From Arthrobacter sp. AQ5-05 (GTDB lineage Bacteria > Actinomycetota > Actinomycetes > Actinomycetales > Micrococcaceae), in contig NZ_QMKQ01000010.1 in assembly GCF_003287975.1 (NCBI RefSeq), positions 1 through 64,000 on the forward strand: a stretch of 64,000 nucleotides of DNA, in the 5' to 3' direction. Each line of letters begins with the position of its first letter. Position 1 is the stretch's first letter. A model generated the notes under the pieces. That model searched no databases, had not been told where the DNA came from, and worked only from the letters and a program-made list of their open reading frames with translations. Shown here in pieces: positions 26,620 through 35,215 of the stretch. The position numbers and the translations under genes are program-made.

Positions 26620-26668
26620 CCGAAGGCCCCGGCGGACCGCAGGATCTGCGGTCCGCCGGGGCCTTCGG
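26620..26668 (-). terminator. Long perfect hairpin after the BCCT gene
   Basis: A perfect 22-bp stem (left arm 26620-26641, right arm 26647-26668) with a 5-nt loop lies 26 bp downstream of the BCCT stop codon. There is no T-run. The strength of the stem suggests an intrinsic, possibly bidirectional, terminator for the creatininase-BCCT operon. Confidence 0.8.
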
Positions 26669-26694
26669 CACCCTCTTAGCGAGAAATGCTGCGG

Positions 26695-28437
26695 TTAGCC
26701 GCGCCCGGAAGGATCCGTCTCCGACGCGACCCCTGGCCCCGATTCGCTGACCAGCACGGCCTCCCCGCTGGGCAGGAATTCCACGCGCTTGGTCGGGCTG
26801 GGATCGTTGACTTCCTTTTCCAGCCGCCGGATGCTCTTGTCTCGCTTGATGAGCCGGCGGATGAGATTGGCAATCATCAACAAGATCACGAAGGAGAACG
26901 GGAAGGCACCGATGATGGTGCCGGTTTGCACCGTGTCGACCACCGCGGTTCCGCCCAGCGTCAGCAGGACGATGGTGACAGCGGCGATGCTGGCCACCAA
27001 GACCACACGGAACCCCGGACCGGATTTCTTGGGCGAGGAGACGAATTCCGCCAACGCGTAGGTACCCGAGTCCAAGGAGGTTACATAGTAGGTGGCCACC
27101 AGGACCGTGGCCACCACCAGCAGCAGGCCACCGACCACGGGGATGGACTGGAGCATCACGAACAGCCCGCTGGAGGTCTCCTCTGCCACCGAGGAGGAAA
27201 CTCCCCCGCCGGACTTGTCATCGTAGTAGATGGCAGAGGACCCGATCACTCCGATCCAGATCATCACGATCAGCGACGGAATCACTGTCACGCCGATGAC
27301 GAATTCGCGGATCGTGCGCCCGCGGGAAATACGGGCAATGAATCCAGCCACGAACGGCGAGAAGGCGATGACCCAGCACCAGATGAATACGGTCCACCAG
27401 CCGTTCCAGCTGTCCTGCCAGGATTCCAGCGGTTGGGCCGTGGTCGAAACGTCGGTCCAGAAGCTCATCGGGATGAAGTTGGTAAAGAACGAGCCGAAGG
27501 TCTGGGACAGGTTGGAGATGATGAACAACGTCGGGCCGAAGACGAACACGGCTATGACCAGCACGATGCTGAGAATCGAGTTGGTTTCACTGACGCGTCG
27601 CATGCCCTTGTTGATGCCGAAGAATGCCGAGACCGCGGTCAGCGAACCCAAAGCGAGGATCACGATCAGCCAGGTCACCGGGCTGGAAACCAGGCCAGTG
27701 AACGAAGTGATTCCGGAGCTGAATTGCATGGCGGCGAACCCGAAGGAGGTTGCCAGGCCCAGCACCGTGGCGATGATCGCCAGCAATTCCACGATAACAC
27801 CGGCACCGCGCTGCGCCCACTTGGGCAGGATGTCGACAGTTGCCTCGCGGAACGTCAGGGTCTTGCCCAGGTTATGGTGCGAGTAGGCCAGGCAGACCGC
27901 CACCACGCAGTACATGGCCCAGGCGGTGAGTCCCCAGTGGAAGTAGGACCAGACCATGGCGCCTTCTGCCGGGCCCGCGTCACCGACGGGAATGACGGGG
28001 TTCTCCTCGCGAAGCATGATCGGCTCGGCCACCGACCAGAAAATCAGGCCAATGCCCTGCCCGCAAGCGAAGAGCATGGAATACCAAGCGAACTTGCTGT
28101 GCTCCGGCTTGGATTTCGGTCCCCCCAGACGGATCTTGCCGACCCGGCTGGTGGCGAGCCAGATGCATACAACTACCGCAATGACCGAATACAGGATGAA
28201 CAGCCAGGTGAACTTGCCGGTGACAAAGGTGCGCATGTCGGAGATGACGTTTGCCGCGCCCTCGGGATTGAGTATCACCAAAAGGATCACCACGGCAATC
28301 AGCACCGGCGGGATGATCTTGATGAGCAGCCGGTCCACCGACGGAATGTTCCTCCCCATGAACCTCGGGACCTCAACGGGATCTGGCGCCACCTTGTTTT
28401 GCTGGACCCGGGTGTCGTTTGGGTTGTCGACCGACAT
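26695..28437 (-). CDS. BCCT-family transporter (probable creatinine/betaine-type uptake)
   Basis: A 580-residue transporter with about 12 helices. BCCT signatures are present: FWSVAEPI, SYFHWGLTAWAMY, and the tryptophan-rich segment WWTVFIWCWVIAFSPFVAG followed by FIARISRGRTIREF. BCCT proteins move betaine, carnitine or choline with Na+ or H+, or by exchange. The ATG at 28437 shares its A with the creatininase stop (TGATG), and GGAGGTGA lies just upstream, so translation is coupled. Co-expression with creatininase suggests creatinine, creatine or glycine betaine as substrate. A charged C-terminal tail of about 60 residues is present. Confidence 0.92.
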   Translation of the reverse strand: MSVDNPNDTRVQQNKVAPDPVEVPRFMGRNIPSVDRLLIKIIPPVLIAVVILLVILNPEGAANVISDMRTFVTGKFTWLFILYSVIAVVVCIWLATSRVGKIRLGGPKSKPEHSKFAWYSMLFACGQGIGLIFWSVAEPIMLREENPVIPVGDAGPAEGAMVWSYFHWGLTAWAMYCVVAVCLAYSHHNLGKTLTFREATVDILPKWAQRGAGVIVELLAIIATVLGLATSFGFAAMQFSSGITSFTGLVSSPVTWLIVILALGSLTAVSAFFGINKGMRRVSETNSILSIVLVIAVFVFGPTLFIISNLSQTFGSFFTNFIPMSFWTDVSTTAQPLESWQDSWNGWWTVFIWCWVIAFSPFVAGFIARISRGRTIREFVIGVTVIPSLIVMIWIGVIGSSAIYYDDKSGGGVSSSVAEETSSGLFVMLQSIPVVGGLLLVVATVLVATYYVTSLDSGTYALAEFVSSPKKSGPGFRVVLVASIAAVTIVLLTLGGTAVVDTVQTGTIIGAFPFSFVILLMIANLIRRLIKRDKSIRRLEKEVNDPSPTKRVEFLPSGEAVLVSESGPGVASETDPSGRG

Positions 28438-29231
28438 CACTTCACCTCCAGTGCTGCCACGGGCAGCGAGTATTCGGCTTCGATGGCGCGAGCCACGCCA
28501 TTGACGACTGCATCTAGCAAGAGCTGTCCGCGTTCGGCACTGGCACCCACCGGCGATGACAGGCATCCGCTGTCCGGGGTGCGTGCGGGATCTTCGGGGA
28601 AGATGTCATAGGGTTTTAGCTGCGCCGGCGGATGGCTCAGGGCACGGGACATATCGACTTTCTCCGGGTGTAGCAGCAACATCAGTGAAGTCTCCAGGAC
28701 GCCCCCGTGCTCGATGTCCCAGCCAAGGAACCCGTCGGGGAAGACCCTCTCCAGGGTGCCCTCGTCAACGAAGTCCCAATAGGACAGCAGCATCGCACGC
28801 GCCTCGGAACCCGATTCCCGGGCACGGCCAACGGCGATCTCCAGGCCCTCATAAATGAACTGGTAGTTCTCGAAGTGTCCGTTGAGGATCACCACGTTGT
28901 TGAATCCCTGACCCATGAACGACCGGGAAATGTCCTCGACCTGGCCCGTGACGGTGGCCCCGCTCAGGCTCGTGGTGCCGATCCGGTGGTTTCCGCCTCC
29001 GGAGCGCGGTTGCGACTTGTAACCGTAGGCCAGCGTCGGGGCAACCAAAGCCCCCAGCCTCGTGGCGACGGCACCGGCAATCGCGCGCGAAAGCATCGCG
29101 TCGACACCCAGCGGCATGTGCGGCCCGTGCTGCTCCGTGGCTCCCGCGGGAATGATCACCGTGGCGTGGGATTGCGCCAGATAGTTTGCATAGCTCTCCG
29201 CATCAATCTCTTCCAGAAAGACCGATCTCAT
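28437..29231 (-). CDS. Creatininase (creatinine amidohydrolase)
   Basis: A 264-residue creatininase-family enzyme that opens creatinine to creatine. The metal ligands of the Pseudomonas enzyme are all found with an offset of one: Glu33 and His35 (EQHGPH), Asp44, His119 and Glu121 (NGHFEN). Trp171 and the Glu174-His175 pair (WDIEHGG) match the flap and active-site region. Close relatives in other pathways act on other amides, but the two creatinases and sarcosine oxidase nearby make creatinine the natural substrate. It is the first gene of a two-gene operon with the BCCT transporter. The third three-half-site operator lies 82 bp upstream. Confidence 0.93.
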   Translation of the reverse strand: MRSVFLEEIDAESYANYLAQSHATVIIPAGATEQHGPHMPLGVDAMLSRAIAGAVATRLGALVAPTLAYGYKSQPRSGGGNHRIGTTSLSGATVTGQVEDISRSFMGQGFNNVVILNGHFENYQFIYEGLEIAVGRARESGSEARAMLLSYWDFVDEGTLERVFPDGFLGWDIEHGGVLETSLMLLLHPEKVDMSRALSHPPAQLKPYDIFPEDPARTPDSGCLSSPVGASAERGQLLLDAVVNGVARAIEAEYSLPVAALEVK

Positions 29232-29312
29232 CTAGTGCTCCTTGCATTCGTGGGAGGAGGCGATTCCCTGTCGGATCACCCGATGTTCCGTGCTTGAGGC
29301 CTTCGCCAAGTA

Positions 29313-29338
29313 GTTGCAGTTAACGCAACTTCGTTGCA
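29313..29338. promoter_or_regulatory. Three-half-site operator, site 3
   Basis: GTTGCA (29313-29318), N5, CGCAAC (29324-29329), N3, GTTGCA (29333-29338). Spacing is identical to sites 1 and 2, with one base changed in the middle half-site. It lies upstream of creatininase and links that operon to the two creatinase operons. Confidence 0.8.
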
Positions 29339-29339
29339 T

Positions 29340-29370
29340 ATATCATGACAGTGACCTGGCTCACGGTCAA
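29340..29370 (-). promoter_or_regulatory. Possible promoter of creatininase-BCCT operon
   Basis: On the minus strand, -35 TTGACC (29370-29365), a 19-bp spacer and -10 TGATAT (29345-29340), directly before operator site 3. The spacer is long, so the -10 assignment is tentative. The -35 region shares a TTGAC-N-GTGA-like start with the other two regulated promoters. Confidence 0.4.
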
Positions 29371-29437
29371 GGGTTTTTCGTGATTCGTCCTTTATGACAA
29401 GTCTCGGTAATGCACCGCGGGCCACTCCACATGGGGT

Positions 29438-29471
29438 TGGGCCCGCGGCGAAGGTTATCGCCGCGGGCCCA
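29438..29471 (-). terminator. Hairpin after the NCS1 transporter gene
   Basis: A perfect 13-bp stem, TGGGCCCGCGGCG (29438-29450) with CGCCGCGGGCCCA (29459-29471), with an 8-nt loop. It begins 15 bp after the NCS1 stop codon and insulates the creatininase promoter from that gene. Confidence 0.8.
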
Positions 29472-29486
29472 CAGAGTCATGCATGG

Positions 29487-31088
29487 CTAATGGTCGGTCT
29501 TGTGCCTGTCTAGTGGGGGCATCTCAGCAGGAGGCAAGTCTCCGGTCGCCGCCACGTCACCGATGCGCTGTTCGGCAAGCAAAAACTCGGCGCTACCGTG
29601 CTCACGGATGAATTGCGCGTCGGAGTAGTCCAGTTTCAGCCCCAAAGGCACACCTTGCTCGATGCGCGTGTTGAATCGACCGTATCCCAGTGCGTAGTAG
29701 ATGCCCGCACTGGTGGCGGTGCCCGCCAGCCAGGAGAAGTCGATCCCGCCAACCGCTGTTGCAATGGGGCCCTGCAGCTCCGGAATCGAACCGTACATGC
29801 ACATCCAGGTCATGAAGATGCCGCCGGCGAAGGCAAGGAACGCCGCGGGGTTAAAGGCCTTGAGCTTCGTCGACTTCGGGTCAAGGAAGAGGTAGGAGAA
29901 GTCCTTGTGGCGCCTCTCAAAGACGAAGTAGTGCACAGCCATGATTCCGCCCCACGTGGCCACCCAGGCGGCAATCGCAATGATCCAGTTGTGCAGGACC
30001 TCAGCGAAGTCGGTAGCGAAAAGGAAGGCAATGACCGCGGCCATGGACAAGACCCCGACGGCAATGGACAGCTTCTTGCGGGAGACATTGATGTCGAGGG
30101 CCTGTGTGGCGACGCCAAAGGTGTACATATTGATGATGTTGGTGGCGATTGGTCCGTGGATGACCAAGAGAATCACCGGTATGGATAGGGTCCCGAAGCT
30201 TTCAACAATCAGCTGCCCTGGATCGGCGGTGCCGTTCTTGGTGGCAAGGCTGGCGCCAAGGATCCCCAGCCACACAACGGGGAGGAACTGCCCCAAGACG
30301 CTGACAATGTAGAGTTTGTGCGGCTTGATGCGCTTGGAAACGAAACGGGAGTAATCCGGAGCGTAGGTGAACCAGCCGATCCCCCAGCCGATTCCAATAG
30401 CGGTCATGATCGAGGACATCGCCGCGATGCGCGGCATGCCGGTGAGCACTTCGCCGACCGGGCCCTGGTAGCTCCAATCGATATCCAGCTGCGTCCAAGC
30501 GAGGATCGACATGGCAATCAATACAATGATGGTTGGTGGCATCGTGATGCGTTCGAAGCGGGCGATGGCCTTGTAGCCACGGTAGCAAATCGCCACCTGG
30601 ATGCTCATGATGACTGCCGCGGTGGCAATGCGCCAGCCGATGTTGCTGGCCGTAGGATCGACCCATCCGATCATGCCAAACAGTGCCATGATCAAGTCGA
30701 GGATGACCCAGGTGTTGACCGCCGACCAGCCAATGGCTATGACCGCCTGGATGGCGGCCGGCAGGTACGCGCCCCTTCGGCCGAATGCGCCTCGTGCCAG
30801 CAACATTCCGGTTGCGCCGGTCTTCTGGCCCAAGATGACGAAGAAGCCGAAGCCCAGCATGCCAATCACGTTGCCGGCAATCAGGACCGTCAATGTGTCG
30901 GCGAGGCCCAAGCCTAGGTGGATTCCTAGCGCCCCAAGGATCCAGTTGATGGGGGCAACGTTGGCCCCCGCCCAGATCCAAAACTGCCCGGACAGCTTGG
31001 TTGTTCTGGCGGACTCGGGAATCGGCTGCAGGGAGTCTTCGACTTCATGGGTCACCGCCTCTGACGAACTTGCTACATTTCTACTCAT
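29487..31088 (-). CDS. NCS1-family nucleobase/hydantoin-type permease
   Basis: A 533-residue NCS1 transporter with 12 helices. The start (FWIWAGANVAPINWILGALG) and the helix 3 region (GMLLARGAFGRRGAYLPA) are typical of CodB-like cytosine permeases and related hydantoin/allantoin carriers. Creatinine and N-methylhydantoin are structurally close to known NCS1 substrates, and the gene lies between creatininase and a divergent PucR regulator. Creatinine uptake is therefore a reasonable inference. It is monocistronic, followed by a strong hairpin. The upstream gap (31089-31233) has no three-half-site operator, so control is likely by PucR instead. Confidence 0.9.
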   Translation of the reverse strand: MSRNVASSSEAVTHEVEDSLQPIPESARTTKLSGQFWIWAGANVAPINWILGALGIHLGLGLADTLTVLIAGNVIGMLGFGFFVILGQKTGATGMLLARGAFGRRGAYLPAAIQAVIAIGWSAVNTWVILDLIMALFGMIGWVDPTASNIGWRIATAAVIMSIQVAICYRGYKAIARFERITMPPTIIVLIAMSILAWTQLDIDWSYQGPVGEVLTGMPRIAAMSSIMTAIGIGWGIGWFTYAPDYSRFVSKRIKPHKLYIVSVLGQFLPVVWLGILGASLATKNGTADPGQLIVESFGTLSIPVILLVIHGPIATNIINMYTFGVATQALDINVSRKKLSIAVGVLSMAAVIAFLFATDFAEVLHNWIIAIAAWVATWGGIMAVHYFVFERRHKDFSYLFLDPKSTKLKAFNPAAFLAFAGGIFMTWMCMYGSIPELQGPIATAVGGIDFSWLAGTATSAGIYYALGYGRFNTRIEQGVPLGLKLDYSDAQFIREHGSAEFLLAEQRIGDVAATGDLPPAEMPPLDRHKTDH

Positions 31089-31233
31089 TTGTTTGCTTTC
31101 TTGGCTGCGAGGGTACTACAGGAACCTACCCGTTAAGCGTAAAAGTGATCCGCGCCACCCCGTATACTCAAAATGTATATTTATCCGATTAAGAAAACGA
31201 CAGATCGTCATCGCCGGTCACGAGGAACCCTCC

Positions 31234-32736
31234 ATGCTGCTGAACCTCAAAGACATTCTGGCCACACCCCTGTTCCTGAAGGCCAGCCCGCGGGTCGTGG
31301 CGGGGGCAGCAAACGTCGAGACCAGCAAGGTCCGCTGGGTACACTCCAGCGAGGTTTTGGAAATCGCACCCCTGTTACGGGGGGAAGAGTTGCTACTCAG
31401 CGGCGGGCAGACGTTGCTGGCCCTTCGGCCCGAGGCGCAGATCCACTACGCGCGCAGTCTAGCGGAGCGGAACGTTGCCGCCTTGGTGGTAGAGATCGCT
31501 GACCCAAACAAGGCGCTGTCCCCCGAACTCATTCGAGCCGCCGATGATGCGGGGCTGCCGTTGATCGAACTCCGCGTCACGGTTCCCTTCGTCGAGTTGG
31601 CCGAGACCATCAACCGCGAAATCGTTTCTGCCCAGGCCATGGCGTTGCAGCGCGCCGACGCAATATCGCAGCAAATGGCACACCGGATTGCCACTTCGGG
31701 GCCCGACTTGGTTCCGCTCTTGGCGCTCATCGCCCAAAGGATGGAGGTAAACGCATCAATGGCAGATATGGAGGGCATCACTCTGGCAAGGAGTGGCGAC
31801 CTTCTGGAAGAAGAAACCGAAACAGAAGTCATAACAGACATCTATTTCGGCGATGTGGTCGCTGCGAGGCTTCACTTGCATGGACGGCACTCAACCGAAC
31901 AGGAGCTACTGGCCACGGTTGCCGAGCGTCTCGGAAGCATCCTGGCCCTGGCCCTGGCCCAGCACCACCGTCCGACCCGAACGCAAATTGCCGATTCGGC
32001 TCTCATGCAGGCCATTCTCCGCGATGCCGGGGCCCGCGAAATCAGGGATATGTGCGCGCAGGTTGGCCTTGAACCAGGCACGCCCGTGGCCATGCTGGTG
32101 TTTCGCGGCGTCGAACTTGGCCGGGTTCGCAGCGCGCTGGAACGCATCTTGCGGCGCAACAGCCCCTCCATCAAAACCTATCTCAACGCCGAACACCTCT
32201 ACGCCTTGGTCCCGGTCAAGGGCATCTCACCTGCCCAGGAGCGCCGAAGGATATTGGAGGGCATGCGCAAGGACGTCCTGCCCGTGGCCGTGCAGGGCAC
32301 CATGGGTCCGTGGGCAACGGATGCCACACAGGCATCTTGGTCATTGCGCGAGGCCTTGCTGACCGAACGGCTTGCGCTGCCAGTTCCGAGTACCGGCGTG
32401 CTTCGGGATTCTGAGGATGCCTGGTTGGAACGCCTCTGTGTGCGTGAACTGAAACCGAAGTACGCGGAACGCTATATCCGTGAAATCCTTGCGGACCTGA
32501 TCGCCCACGATGCGGTGCGTGGCGGCGACCTCGTAAAGACCCTCGATGCCTGGCTTACATCCGGCTGCAATTCCACCGCCACGGCAGCGTCCTTGTTCAT
32601 GGAGCGTCAGACGCTGCACAAACGTCTGACCAAGATTTTCGACCTCATGGGCGGTGACCCGCGCGGCTCGTCGCGCCTCGCGGCCTTGCATCTTGCAACT
32701 CGTCTGGCAACCATGAACCTGACAGCAGATAAGTAG
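31234..32736 (+). CDS. PucR-family transcriptional regulator
   Basis: A 500-residue protein with an N-terminal PucR-type domain (about 5-125, with LRGEELLLSGGQTLL and a VEIADP segment). A GGDEF-like or linker middle follows, and the C-terminal HTH_30 domain is near the end (about 430-490, TAASLFMERQTLHKRLTKI). The ATG at 31234 follows GAGGA by 8 nt; upstream in-frame codons lack a site. It is divergent from the NCS1 permease and probably activates it in response to a nucleobase-like ligand such as creatinine or methylhydantoin. It differs clearly from the other PucR protein at 4598-6160. Confidence 0.87.
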   Translation: MLLNLKDILATPLFLKASPRVVAGAANVETSKVRWVHSSEVLEIAPLLRGEELLLSGGQTLLALRPEAQIHYARSLAERNVAALVVEIADPNKALSPELIRAADDAGLPLIELRVTVPFVELAETINREIVSAQAMALQRADAISQQMAHRIATSGPDLVPLLALIAQRMEVNASMADMEGITLARSGDLLEEETETEVITDIYFGDVVAARLHLHGRHSTEQELLATVAERLGSILALALAQHHRPTRTQIADSALMQAILRDAGAREIRDMCAQVGLEPGTPVAMLVFRGVELGRVRSALERILRRNSPSIKTYLNAEHLYALVPVKGISPAQERRRILEGMRKDVLPVAVQGTMGPWATDATQASWSLREALLTERLALPVPSTGVLRDSEDAWLERLCVRELKPKYAERYIREILADLIAHDAVRGGDLVKTLDAWLTSGCNSTATAASLFMERQTLHKRLTKIFDLMGGDPRGSSRLAALHLATRLATMNLTADK

Positions 32737-34386
32737 CGGATGCTGGACACCCTTGAGGGGCTTTGGCCTTCGAAGGTGTTCCGGTGTCCGCTGTCCCTCG
32801 ATGGGGTGAGGGTCTCGCCCTTCCGGCAAGTCCCTCGTGTCCCGCCCGAGGCGGACTCCTATGCCCCCGGGACACTTTCTCGCAGTCCGCCCGACAGAGA
32901 ATGCCTCGGCCTGTGGCATGATTTTATCGCGGTGGCTTCAATCTCCAAACGGCTCGCGCCAGCGGCCGGGATCCGAGCAGCAGGTTTCGCCCATGGCGGC
33001 GGCTGCGACAACAAGCTGGAGCACAAACAAAAATATTTCCGTCGAAGCTTTCCGACCGTGCTGCGTCGAATATCCACACGCCTCGGACCAACGTTCCACG
33101 GGCCACTCCGTTGGCCCCGGCGACGAGGCCAAAGCTGCTCTTGGCAGGCGCCAAAATTCCAGTCCGAAAGACGTTGATGACCCGTTTTGGCCTCCTCAAG
33201 CTCGAGTGTCCTTCCATGCTGGTCGTCTTCTCTTCCGACTTCGATGCCGCCCAGGTGAACCCATGACGAAGCGCCACCACGACGTGGTCCACCAGAAGCA
33301 ACGCACGATGGACCAATCCGGGGCACGCCCCACAAAGCCGAGACCGACGAGTCGAACCTGTGCGACGCACGACCGGGCCGAGTGCCACGGGAATTATTCC
33401 GAACAAGGGACCTCGCATTCGGTGCACGTGCATCGACCATGAGCCAGGCGGGGTCCACCAGGGGGCAACCGAAGTCTCCTGACCCACGCTGCCTGTCGAC
33501 CCTGAAGGTCGATGCAGCGTCGGTGAGGAAATTCTTCGCAGGACCGGGACCCGACGGAAAGACCTGAACCGACAGGAATCTCCATCGCGATTTTCCAGAC
33601 ACCCGCGTAGATCCATCCATGAAATCGACGTCGTGGAAGCTCAACAGCGCATGCAGGGAAAATGGCTTGCGGGAAGTTCTCCGCGCCAGCGGTCGTCCCG
33701 CCAAGCACTTCTTCGAAAGCATCGGGCAGCGCCAAGGCAGGGGCACCACGTCTGCCTCGCGCGGGATAGCTGGGGCGTCAGGCGCGGTTTCAGGAATGCC
33801 CCAGGGATGGTGTGCCGCGGAACGTGGCACAACCTGGAACTCAGCGCGGGAGCCGACCTGCGCACCGATGACCGGCGGGCGGGAGCAAACCTTGGGAACA
33901 CCATTTCACCACGAGGCCGCAATGCCAGCTTCTTGGCCTGGTTTCCGAACTTTCTCCAAGGCCCAGGATTTCAAAGCACCCGGAATCTGCTGGGAGCCCA
34001 TTGCCGAGGCCTATTTGTCGCGCCGGCCTCTGCCATGAGTTCGACCCAGCGTTTCACCGCAGCAATCTGCTGCCTGAACCTCCGGCTTGACGCGATGCGA
34101 ATCCAGGTCGAACGGTGCTTGACGGTAAATTGGCCCAGATTTCCCCGTTCAGCTTCTCTAGGCGTGCCGCCGATTCAGTGTATCCCCGGTGGCACAGCGG
34201 GGACCGTCGTTTTCCGCCGACGCCATTTCCGTTTCCTGCTACGAAGCCGCGCTGAACGACGATGGTGGCCACGCTGGACCTTGGGAAGCGATGAGACCAC
34301 CTTGTGCGGGATCACACGGCTTGGCCGCCGGTGGGTTACCCCTCGGATCAACCGCGGGCAGGAGGGATGACGCGGCACACCTTTGG
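32737..34386. other. Gene-poor stretch without recognisable genes
   Basis: About 1.65 kb between pucR and the gntR gene. The longest open frame, on the minus strand at 32859-33830, has no family signature. Its composition is scrambled (many Arg, Ser, Cys, Trp and Pro residues) and it overlaps equally long frames on the other strand. I could not identify a transposase remnant here. Like 21.0-22.5 and 25.3-26.6 kb, it looks like decayed sequence. Confidence 0.6.
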
Positions 34387-35058
34387 CTATAGAACGGCGC
34401 GAATGGTCTGTTCAAAACTGACGATATGCGCCAGCGCCATGGCCTCGGCCGCTTCCGAGTCCCCCTCCACGATGGCATCGAGCAGCTCCACATGCTCCTC
34501 AATGTGTCCGGCCACCGATGGCACCTTGTCCAGTACCAGGCACCAGATGCGCGTGGCCAGGTTGTCCAGGCGAATCAGCGTTTCCTCGAGGTGGGGGTTC
34601 CCCGCCGCGCGATAGATCAGCCGGTGGACACTGAGGTCATATTGCATCAGCCCACGCTTGTCGACCTTCTTGTCCCCCAGTCGTTCGATATCACGGGCCA
34701 GGTCACGCAGTGCGTCACGATCAGCGTCAGAGGCACTGAGCGCCGCCTTGCGGGCGGCCAGGGGTTCGAGCGAACGGCGCAGTTCAGAGACGTCGGCCAG
34801 CTCGGTGATATCCACGATCGTGGCAAAGGTTCCGCGACGCGGATAGGAGATGACCAGGTGGTCTATTTCCAGGCGCTTGAGCGCCTCGCGCACCGGGGTG
34901 CGCCCGACCCCCAGCTCAAGCGCGAGCTGCCCGTCATTGATGGGTTCCCCGGGGTGGATATCCAGCATGATCAACCGGTCCCGGATGTCCCGGTAGGACT
35001 GTTCGGCCAGTGAAATGGGCTCGGCCAGCAACCCCGGGCCTACGGAGACTGCGCTCAT
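34387..35058 (-). CDS. GntR-family regulator, FCD (FadR-C) subfamily
   Basis: A 223-residue regulator. The N-terminal winged helix contains DGQLALELGVGRTPVREALKRLE, the classic GntR recognition region. The all-helical FCD domain supplies the metal/ligand-site pattern, with Asp/His in YDLSVHRLIYRAAGN and His in EEHVELLDAI. AAGGAG lies 8 nt before the ATG at 35058. It is divergent from the glyA-sox operon, which it probably represses. FCD regulators usually sense small carboxylates; glycine, sarcosine or a downstream acid would fit here. Confidence 0.88.
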   Translation of the reverse strand: MSAVSVGPGLLAEPISLAEQSYRDIRDRLIMLDIHPGEPINDGQLALELGVGRTPVREALKRLEIDHLVISYPRRGTFATIVDITELADVSELRRSLEPLAARKAALSASDADRDALRDLARDIERLGDKKVDKRGLMQYDLSVHRLIYRAAGNPHLEETLIRLDNLATRIWCLVLDKVPSVAGHIEEHVELLDAIVEGDSEAAEAMALAHIVSFEQTIRAVL

Positions 35059-35127
35059 GTGATTTTCTCCTTGCTGTCGCCGATCAACCTTAGTTCGACC
35101 GGCATGGCGACTCATTTCAGGCGGCTG

Positions 35128-35156
35128 TTGACACCGTGTGATCCTCATCATAACAT
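35128..35156 (+). promoter_or_regulatory. Promoter of the glyA-sox operon
   Basis: TTGACA (35128-35133), a 17-bp spacer and TAACAT (35151-35156), an almost ideal housekeeping promoter. The expected start is near 35163, about 50 nt upstream of glyA. Confidence 0.7.
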
Positions 35157-35168
35157 TGTGTGTAGTTC

Positions 35169-35178
35169 TGATATATCA
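35169..35178. promoter_or_regulatory. TGATATATCA palindrome (probable GntR operator)
   Basis: A perfect 10-bp palindrome just after the predicted start site of the glyA-sox promoter, in the gap shared with the divergent gntR gene. Its size and A/T centre suit FCD-type GntR repressors. Confidence 0.5.
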
Positions 35179-35215
35179 ATCAGCAACAACTTGTACTTCA
35201 AGGAGTGAATACTGG

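Noticed and set aside
25941-26679. Overlapping frames of about 190-215 codons on both strands
   Set aside because: Neither has recognisable motifs or a convincing start; treated as non-coding or decayed.
32859-33830. 323-codon minus-strand frame in the gene-poor tract
   Set aside because: No family signature, scrambled composition, no ribosome site, and equally long overlapping frames on the other strand.
35060-35215. Glycine riboswitch before glyA-sox
   Set aside because: The leader is only about 50 nt after the predicted start and lacks the glycine aptamer elements; GntR control explains it better.
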